Assembly (NCBI GenBank): GCA_023415475.1
Contig: JAEZKL010000014.1
Location: 1 to 28,041 of the forward strand
Reading direction: 5' to 3'
DNA length: 28,041 nt
Source of the DNA: Bacillota bacterium
Lineage (GTDB): Bacteria > Bacillota > Clostridia > Lachnospirales > Lachnospiraceae
Below are positions 23,002 to 28,041 of this stretch, in pieces (positions within the stretch are counted from its first letter, which is position 1; the number at the start of each line of letters is the position of its first letter). The position numbers were made by a program, and so were the translations under genes. Under the pieces are notes generated by a model that was not told the DNA's origin, made no database searches, and was given only the letters and a program-made list of their open reading frames with translations.

Positions 23002-23907
23002 ATGCCTATTAGAATACAAAGCGATTTACCGGCAAAGAGAGTTCTCGAGGATGAGAACATATTCGTTATGGATGAAACCCGTGCGATGCATCAGGATATC
23101 CGACCTCTGCAGATTGCAATTCTTAATCTGATGCCTATTAAAGAGGATACGGAGGTACAACTTCTTCGAAGTCTGTCCAATACACCGTTGCAGGTAGATA
23201 TCACCTTCTTAACGACCGGAACCTATGTGGGAACGCATACTCCAACCAGTCATTTAGATCAGTTCTATCTTACGTTTGAGGATGTAAGAGAACGGAGATT
23301 TGACGGATTGATTATTACCGGTGCTCCGGTTGAACAAATGGATTTTGAAGAGGTTACCTATTGGGATGAGCTGGTTAAGATTATGAACTGGTCAGCTACG
23401 AATGTAACTTCGACACTTCATATTTGCTGGGGAGCGCAGGCTGGCTTGTATTACCATTATGGGGTTAAGAAAACATCCTTAGATAGTAAGATGTTTGGCA
23501 TATTTGAACATAAGGTGCTGGAGAGAAAAGTACCTTTCGTCAGGGGATTTGACGATGTCTTCTATGCACCTCATTCCAGATATACTACTGTAACCAGAGA
23601 GGGTATAGAGAGCTGCAAAGACCTTACAATCCTTGCTGAGTCGGAGGAGGCAGGTGTCTTTATTGCTATTGCCAAGGATGGAAAGCAAATATTTGTTATG
23701 GGCCATCCTGAGTATGACAGAGTATCCTTGGATAAGGAATATAAAAGAGATATTGCAAAGGGCTTAGATATTGCATTACCAAAAAACTACTATCCGTCGG
23801 ACCAGCCTGAGTCCAGGCCGAACCTTGTCTGGAGAGCCCATGCAAACGCAATGTATACAAACTGGTTGAATTATTATGTCTACCAAGTTACACCTTATGA
23901 TCTATAA
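23002..23907 (+). CDS. metA: Homoserine O-acetyltransferase (MetA type)
   Basis: A 301-aa enzyme that acylates homoserine at the first committed step of methionine synthesis. The catalytic cysteine C142 is in HICWGAQAGLYYHYG, and H235 and E237 are in GHPEYDR. Residue 111, in GAPVEQMDFE, is Glu. In characterised MetA enzymes Glu at this position goes with acetyl-CoA use (as in Bacillus cereus) and Gly with succinyl-CoA use (as in E. coli). I therefore call it an acetyltransferase despite the usual name homoserine O-succinyltransferase. Length is normal for the family. It has its own promoter, and the following PAS-GGDEF gene starts 53 bases downstream without a terminator. Confidence 0.95.
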   Translation: MPIRIQSDLPAKRVLEDENIFVMDETRAMHQDIRPLQIAILNLMPIKEDTEVQLLRSLSNTPLQVDITFLTTGTYVGTHTPTSHLDQFYLTFEDVRERRFDGLIITGAPVEQMDFEEVTYWDELVKIMNWSATNVTSTLHICWGAQAGLYYHYGVKKTSLDSKMFGIFEHKVLERKVPFVRGFDDVFYAPHSRYTTVTREGIESCKDLTILAESEEAGVFIAIAKDGKQIFVMGHPEYDRVSLDKEYKRDIAKGLDIALPKNYYPSDQPESRPNLVWRAHANAMYTNWLNYYVYQVTPYDL

Positions 23908-23960
23908 GGAGGATTCTCGTAGAGCGTGGAATTTTGGTGTTAGGGTGGGGGATATGAAGT

Positions 23961-25376
23961 ATGAAACTGATCAATGCGCTACAGAATAAGCCTGCAATCC
24001 TACTGATATTGATGATAGTTGTTGTATGTATTTGCATCATTGGTATTGTTGTGGTATTACTATTTCGATTGGAAAATGAAAAACGGGTTACAAAGGCAGC
24101 CATAGAACTAAAAAGAATTACGAATAGTATTCGTGCCGGGCTCGTACATTTTACATTAGAAGGGGATGGCAGGATATTATATGCCAGCAATGGTTTTTAT
24201 GAGTTGTTAGGCTATGACAAAAGTACAGCTAAAGCAGAGAATAAATTGACCTTACTCGATTTTATCGATCCAAGGGATGCTCATATGCTGGAGGATATGA
24301 CGAATCAGATCGATCAGGATCTGATTCGCTGTGATGTACGAATGGTATCGAAGGATGGTAGTGTACTGTATTTACTGATGAACGGTAACTGTGTAATCGG
24401 TAAGGATGGTAAACACACTCTGTCTGTTGTGTTCGTTGATATAACAGAGCAGAAGAAAATGCAGGAATTGATTCTTCTGGAGGGAGAACGTTACCGTATC
24501 GCAACAGAACTGTCGAAGGATGTTCTATTGGAATATCACATAAAGAGTGATTTGATGATACTATCGGAAAAGTTCCGTGAATTATTCGGACTTGATCCTC
24601 TGGTTCAGAACTTTTGTGGTGACTGTCTTCAAAGACGCAGTATTATTCATCCGGACGATTGGGGAATCTATCTGGAGCTTTGTGAAGAGCTCACAGAAGG
24701 AAAGAGTATAATAGAGAAGGAATTCCGAATCAAGGACCGTTTAGGTGAATATATCTGGTGTCAGCTTATGGGTAAGACCATTTATGATGATGATAAGATC
24801 CCGGTACGTGTTATTGGTAAGGTCGTAAATATTGATACTCAGAAGAGAGAATTGGAAGCCCTCGAGTATAAAGCAACCAGAGATCCTCTGACCGGAGTAT
24901 ATAATAAAGAGATGACAATTAAAAAGATAGATAAGTTTATCGCCGGCAATAAGGACAGAATGCATATGTTGATGTTTATTGATTTCGATGATTTTAAGCG
25001 TATCAATGATACCTATGGACATCTAAAGGGAGATAAGGTTCTGACCTACATCATCGGACGCATTAAGGAGATATTCTCCGAGGGAGAGATTATCGGACGT
25101 ATTGGTGGAGATGAATTCGTTGTTTTTGTCGGTAATATTACTGATTTTGATGAGGTATTCACAAAAGCAACTATATTAAAAGATGCTTTAAATACAACCT
25201 ATATATGCGATAATCATAATATCCCGATCTCGGGCAGTATCGGTGTGGCAACCTATCCGGAGGCCGGTGTTCATTATGAGCAGTTAATGGATCGGGCAGA
25301 TAAAGCATTATATCGGGTGAAGGAGCAGGGTAAAAAGAGCTTTATGCTATATTCTCCTTCCTTTAAGGATAAATAA
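23961..25376 (+). CDS. Membrane-anchored PAS-PAS-GGDEF diguanylate cyclase
   Basis: A 471-aa signalling protein. One N-terminal membrane segment (about residues 11-36) is followed by two PAS-like domains: about 52-165 (ILYASNGFYELLGYD ... VVFVDITEQKKMQ), and about 178-298 (LSEKFRELFGLDP ... IHPDDW ... VNIDTQKRELEAL), the second of the PAS_3 type. A GGDEF domain (about 300-465) follows with DPLTGVYNK, FIDFDDFKRINDTYGH and an intact GGDEF at 382-386. It lacks an RxxD inhibitory site. It should make c-di-GMP in response to a ligand or redox cue sensed by the PAS domains; the cue is unknown. The ribosome-binding site is GGTGGGGG. Confidence 0.92.
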   Translation: MKLINALQNKPAILLILMIVVVCICIIGIVVVLLFRLENEKRVTKAAIELKRITNSIRAGLVHFTLEGDGRILYASNGFYELLGYDKSTAKAENKLTLLDFIDPRDAHMLEDMTNQIDQDLIRCDVRMVSKDGSVLYLLMNGNCVIGKDGKHTLSVVFVDITEQKKMQELILLEGERYRIATELSKDVLLEYHIKSDLMILSEKFRELFGLDPLVQNFCGDCLQRRSIIHPDDWGIYLELCEELTEGKSIIEKEFRIKDRLGEYIWCQLMGKTIYDDDKIPVRVIGKVVNIDTQKRELEALEYKATRDPLTGVYNKEMTIKKIDKFIAGNKDRMHMLMFIDFDDFKRINDTYGHLKGDKVLTYIIGRIKEIFSEGEIIGRIGGDEFVVFVGNITDFDEVFTKATILKDALNTTYICDNHNIPISGSIGVATYPEAGVHYEQLMDRADKALYRVKEQGKKSFMLYSPSFKDK

Positions 25377-25398
25377 TAGTGTTATGCTTATAGACATA

Positions 25399-26976
25399 CT
25401 ATCTGAAATCCTTACGTGAGACCGATTTAGTTATTAACAGAAGACCTAAGCAAATGACGCATAGCAAAAAACAGAAGGCAAGCAGTAAGATGACTTCGTT
25501 TATATGCGTCATTTTTTTTATGTACTCATAGCTTTCCTTAAGTAAAAATCCTGCAAGAGCAATAATGAGGCTGGGTTTTACAATAGTATCATCCATGCGG
25601 ATAGAGAAATGTACATTGCGCATCACGGCATAGGTATCTAGACCGGTTACGATAAATTGACCAATCAGCAGCGCTATCAGATAACCCTTGATGCCATAAT
25701 AAGGGATTAATATTGCTATTAATATGATTTTACAGATGGAGCTGATAATTGAATTAACGAAGGTTATATGCGCCTTGCCCAGTCCATTGATAATACTGCT
25801 TAAGGTTGTTGTCAGATAGATAAAAGGGCATAGCCAGGCAAGAATCATAAGATAGCTGCCTGCCTGTTCATTGTGAAAAATGGTGTTCCCAAGATCCTTT
25901 CCAAAGATTATGAATAAACCTGTACTTAGAATGCCTATTATGACACTGTATTTGATGGCAATCGCGGAGGTCTTGCCAATCAGGTAATCATTTTGCATGG
26001 CTTGTGCTTCCGAGATGGTGGGGAGAATTAATACAGCCAGAGCATTGGTTAGGGCAGTGGGGAACATGATAAAGGGGATGGACATACCATTAAGGATACC
26101 AAAGGTTGCAAGAGCTTCCTCAGTGCTTAACCCAAATCTACGCAGCATGGCAGGTATTAAGATGGCTTCCACACTGTGCAAAATACTGAGCAGCAAACGA
26201 TTCATGGAAAGCGGGACACTTAAGGACATCAGATTTCGAATGATCTGCTTTCTGCTGTCTGTCTGCGCCTCAGGGTCGGGACCGTAGAGCAGCATCTCAC
26301 TTGGTGATCGGCTGACCAACATGGAACATAAGTTATAGATACTGGACGCTACCTCTCCGATTACCAAACCGAATACAGCCAGCTGCAGAGTAATCTTTGC
26401 TTCTCCGCCACCAGCGTATATAGCTATTATGTATACAACAATTACGCGGATCACCTGCTCCAGCAATTGAGTAGTAGCCGGTACTCCGGCTTTTTTTAAT
26501 CCGTAATAATATCCGTTGATACAGGCTGTAACACCGCAGAAGGGAAATACAACAGCCAGAATCCGTAGTGAGGTTATGGTCCTTTCCTCCATTAGAAACC
26601 GTACAGCGATGAAATCAGCATATTTATATACCAATAGGGAAAGGATAAAGGCCAGAGATATAGAAATCAATAAACCGATACGAAGGATTTTATTTATATT
26701 CTTGGGATTTTTTCTGCCAAGCTCTGCAGCAACCAACCTGGAGATCGAGGTTTGAATACCGGTAGCATAGATGGTAAAGCAGATTGTATAGACCGGGAAT
26801 ATTAACTGATATATACCTAAAAGCTCGGCACCCATTGCATTTGACAGAAAGATGCGATAAAAAAAGCCTACAAAGCGGGTGATAAAGCCGGCGATTGTAA
26901 GAATCAGGGTGCCCTTTACTATGGTATTCCTTTTGATTTGTCTGGCTTCCTGGGCTGATAGAGTCTTTTTTCTCAT
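25399..26976 (-). CDS. SpoVB/MurJ-family polysaccharide or lipid II flippase
   Basis: A 525-aa polytopic membrane protein of the MOP/MATE-like exporter superfamily, with about 14 hydrophobic segments. The N-terminal NTIVKGTLILTIAGFITRFV then GFFYRIFLSNAMGAELLGIY, together with GIQTSISRLVAAELGRKNPK, closely resembles stage V sporulation protein B and related clostridial flippases. These move lipid-linked sugar precursors across the membrane for cortex or cell-wall synthesis. I chose ATG 26974-26976, preceded by AGGAAC. A GTG at 26995-26997 would add seven residues and is also possible. It converges on the PAS-GGDEF gene with 22 bases between the stops and only a weak stem there. Confidence 0.85.
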   Translation of the reverse strand: MRKKTLSAQEARQIKRNTIVKGTLILTIAGFITRFVGFFYRIFLSNAMGAELLGIYQLIFPVYTICFTIYATGIQTSISRLVAAELGRKNPKNINKILRIGLLISISLAFILSLLVYKYADFIAVRFLMEERTITSLRILAVVFPFCGVTACINGYYYGLKKAGVPATTQLLEQVIRVIVVYIIAIYAGGGEAKITLQLAVFGLVIGEVASSIYNLCSMLVSRSPSEMLLYGPDPEAQTDSRKQIIRNLMSLSVPLSMNRLLLSILHSVEAILIPAMLRRFGLSTEEALATFGILNGMSIPFIMFPTALTNALAVLILPTISEAQAMQNDYLIGKTSAIAIKYSVIIGILSTGLFIIFGKDLGNTIFHNEQAGSYLMILAWLCPFIYLTTTLSSIINGLGKAHITFVNSIISSICKIILIAILIPYYGIKGYLIALLIGQFIVTGLDTYAVMRNVHFSIRMDDTIVKPSLIIALAGFLLKESYEYIKKMTHINEVILLLAFCFLLCVICLGLLLITKSVSRKDFR

Positions 26977-27088
26977 AAAGCGGTTGTTCCTATTCACTTC
27001 TTTAATGTATATATATTTCTGAATCGGAAAACTTATGTTATAGCCTTTCGTATCTTAGCCATGGATTAATTTTCATAATTAAAAAAAT

Positions 27089-27239
27089 TTTTGTAACTAT
27101 TCAGAACAGGCTCGAAAATCTTATGGATTTTCGAGCCTGTTCTGGGTCATTCCAGAAGAAATATTTATAAATAGTCCTTAGAATGCAAGCATTCACGTTC
27201 TTTTTATAAATATTTCTTCTATTCTGAATAGTTACAAAA
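27089..27239. repeat. 151-bp perfect three-stem palindromic element
   Basis: Outer arms TTTTGTAACTATTCAGAA (27089-27106) and its exact complement (27222-27239) enclose two perfect hairpins. The first is CAGAACAGGCTCGAAAATC (27102-27120) with 27126-27144, 19 bp, loop TTATG. The second is AGAAGAAATATTTATAAA (27154-27171) with 27203-27220, 18 bp, with a small GAATGC-AA-GCATTC stem at its tip. All three long stems are without mismatch, which points to recent spread or strong selection. It has no coding potential. It lies 113 bases before the spoVB-type start (minus) and five bases before the iscR -35 box (plus). Confidence 0.85.
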
Positions 27240-27244
27240 TATTA

Positions 27245-27273
27245 TTGACAAGAATTATAGTTGGTGTTATGCT
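27245..27273 (+). promoter_or_regulatory. SigA-type promoter of iscR
   Basis: A perfect TTGACA (27245-27250) and TATGCT (27268-27273) are 17 bases apart. Transcription would start near 27280, giving a leader of about 260 bases made of the 15-bp repeats and three hairpins. Confidence 0.6.
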
Positions 27274-27287
27274 TATAACCGAGTAAA

Positions 27288-27377
27288 TTAATAGGAATTA
27301 AGTTAATAGGAATTAAAATAATAGGAATTAAATTAGTAGGGATTAAAATAATAGGATTTAGTTTATAATAATAGTGT
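27288..27377. repeat. 15-bp AT-rich tandem repeat, five to six units
   Basis: Consecutive 15-base units start at 27288, 27303, 27318, 27333 and 27348 with consensus WTAATAGGAATTAAA; a sixth, decayed unit starts at 27363. The period is exact. It falls inside the predicted iscR leader. Confidence 0.8.
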
Positions 27378-27382
27378 GAATA

Positions 27383-27508
27383 AAGGATTTTGTAAAGCAA
27401 AAATCCTTGGGAAGAATTGCAAAGTTTGCCTGTTGGAGCAAACTCCTTATTCTTCCGGTTTTTGGGCTACAAACTATCGCTGGGTATCCTTAGCGTAGTA
27501 CATACCGG
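27383..27508 (+). promoter_or_regulatory. Structured leader of iscR (unknown class)
   Basis: Three consecutive stem-loops precede the iscR ribosome-binding site. The first is AAGGATTTT (27383-27391) with AAAATCCTT (27400-27408). The second is GGAAGAA (27410-27416) with TTCTTCC (27450-27456), enclosing AGTTTGC/GCAAACT (27423-27444). The third is CCGGT (27455-27459) with ACCGG (27504-27508), enclosing ACTATCGCT (27473-27481) with AGCGTAGT (27492-27499). Stems two and three share CC at 27455-27456, so they compete there. I see no T-box, S-box or other known riboswitch signature. Confidence 0.4.
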
Positions 27509-27542
27509 TGTAAATTGGCCGGAGAATAGAAAGGTGAGAGAC

Positions 27543-28016
27543 ATGAAGCTTTCTACAAAAGGACGATATGGTCTTAGGGCAGTACTGGATCTCGCGGTAC
27601 ATGCAGAGGAAGAAACTGTAGCGCTTAGTCAGATTGCGGAACGGCAGGGAATATCCATGAACTATCTGGAACAGCTAATCGCAAAGCTGAAGAAGGCAGG
27701 GATTGTGAATGGTGTTCGAGGTGCACAAGGAGGCTATATGCTGGCGGTACCCGCTGAGGAGCTATCGGTTGGGGCTATCTTAAGAGCACTGGAGGGAGAT
27801 TTGAATCCCGTTGATTGCTCAGAAGTAATTCAGGGTGAAGCAATCTGCAGCAACTCGGATTCCTGTGTAACAAAATATGTCTGGAAGCGTATAAGTGATA
27901 GTATAAATGAAGCAGTTGACGGTATAATGCTGTCGGAGCTTGTTGCTGAAAGCAGGAGAGTACAGAATGGGACAGGTGCTACCGATACAAAAGCAAAACA
28001 AACATGTGGTAAATAA
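27543..28016 (+). CDS. iscR: Rrf2-family regulator, IscR-like
   Basis: A 157-aa transcription factor of the Rrf2 family. The winged-helix N-terminus (MKLSTKGRYGLRAVLDLAVH, then LSQIAERQGISMNYLEQLIAKL and GVRGAQGGYML) is typical. Three cysteines, C92, C102 and C108, lie where IscR holds a [2Fe-2S] cluster, though the first spacing (nine residues) is wider than the five of E. coli IscR. It is therefore probably a cluster-sensing regulator of Fe-S assembly. The start ATG 27543 follows AAAGGTGAG; an in-frame extension to a TTG at 27417 runs through the leader hairpins and is rejected. The next gene starts at 28040; in clostridia this is often a cysteine desulfurase, which cannot be seen here. Confidence 0.85.
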   Translation: MKLSTKGRYGLRAVLDLAVHAEEETVALSQIAERQGISMNYLEQLIAKLKKAGIVNGVRGAQGGYMLAVPAEELSVGAILRALEGDLNPVDCSEVIQGEAICSNSDSCVTKYVWKRISDSINEAVDGIMLSELVAESRRVQNGTGATDTKAKQTCGK

Positions 28017-28026
28017 TATTTATATT

Positions 28027-28041
28027 AGGAGATGACAACAT
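28027..28041 (+). promoter_or_regulatory. Ribosome-binding site and first two bases of the next gene
   Basis: AGGAG (28027-28031) lies 8 bases before AT at 28040-28041, which probably opens an ATG completed outside the window. The gene is on the same strand and 23 bases after iscR, so an operon is likely. Confidence 0.55.

Noticed and set aside
27383..27542. T-box leader upstream of iscR
   Set aside because: There is no T-box sequence (AGGGTGGNACC) and no terminator before the start codon; an Rrf2 gene is also not a usual T-box target.

Overview
The window looks like chromosome of a strictly anaerobic, low-GC, spore-forming member of the Clostridia, most likely Lachnospiraceae. The case rests on a ferredoxin-based metabolism (pyruvate:ferredoxin oxidoreductase and an NfnAB-type transhydrogenase), a SpoVB-type flippase, clostridial AGGAGG ribosome-binding sites with some TTG/GTG starts, and families common in Lachnospiraceae (DUF5688, CmpB-type membrane protein). 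I could run no database search; family calls come from motifs read by eye.

Layout. 1-172 is the Gly/Thr-repeat end of a gene entering from the left, closed by a bidirectional terminator. 281-1889 (minus) is a two-gene operon: a HAD-phosphatase/GNAT fusion followed by a Fur-family repressor. 2029-2424 (minus) is a CmpB-type membrane protein and 2543-3037 a CYTH phosphohydrolase. 3197-4138 is a tight cluster of two very small genes (44 and 58 aa) and an HD-domain gene. 4463-9274 is a probable operon: NfnA, NfnB, a GGDEF-EAL c-di-GMP protein and a YhhN-like membrane protein. 9611-10570 is a DUF5688 gene. 11190-14732 is nifJ (PFOR), behind a 287-bp nested inverted-repeat element that lies between its likely promoter and its start codon. 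14961-16754 is a membrane-anchored H-NOX/methyl-accepting transducer. tRNA-Arg(CCG) is at 16899-16971 (minus) and an EcsC-family gene at 17121-17915 (minus). 18239-19513 holds a secreted NTF2-like protein and a small helical protein. A 40-bp tandem-repeat tract follows, then rluF, ligA, metA and a PAS-GGDEF protein, a convergent spoVB-type gene (minus), a second large nested palindrome, and an IscR/Rrf2 regulator with a long structured leader. The window stops at the first two bases of the gene after iscR.

How parts fit together. PFOR and NfnAB are the redox core: PFOR makes reduced ferredoxin, and NfnAB exchanges electrons between ferredoxin, NADH and NADPH. An H-NOX transducer predicted to bind O2 sits directly after the oxygen-sensitive PFOR gene, a Fur-family protein is at the left, and an IscR-like Fe-S regulator is at the right. 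This gives the window an oxygen/iron/Fe-S flavour, though only the sequence, not expression data, supports the link. Two proteins with GGDEF domains point to c-di-GMP signalling.

Most unusual items: the two multi-branched palindromic elements (10863-11149 and 27089-27239); the H-NOX protein, which keeps every residue known to matter for O2 binding in the Caldanaerobacter prototype; the structured leaders before nfnA and iscR; and the two short-period tandem repeats (40 bp and 15 bp). I did not find a defence system, CRISPR array, prophage or complete insertion sequence.
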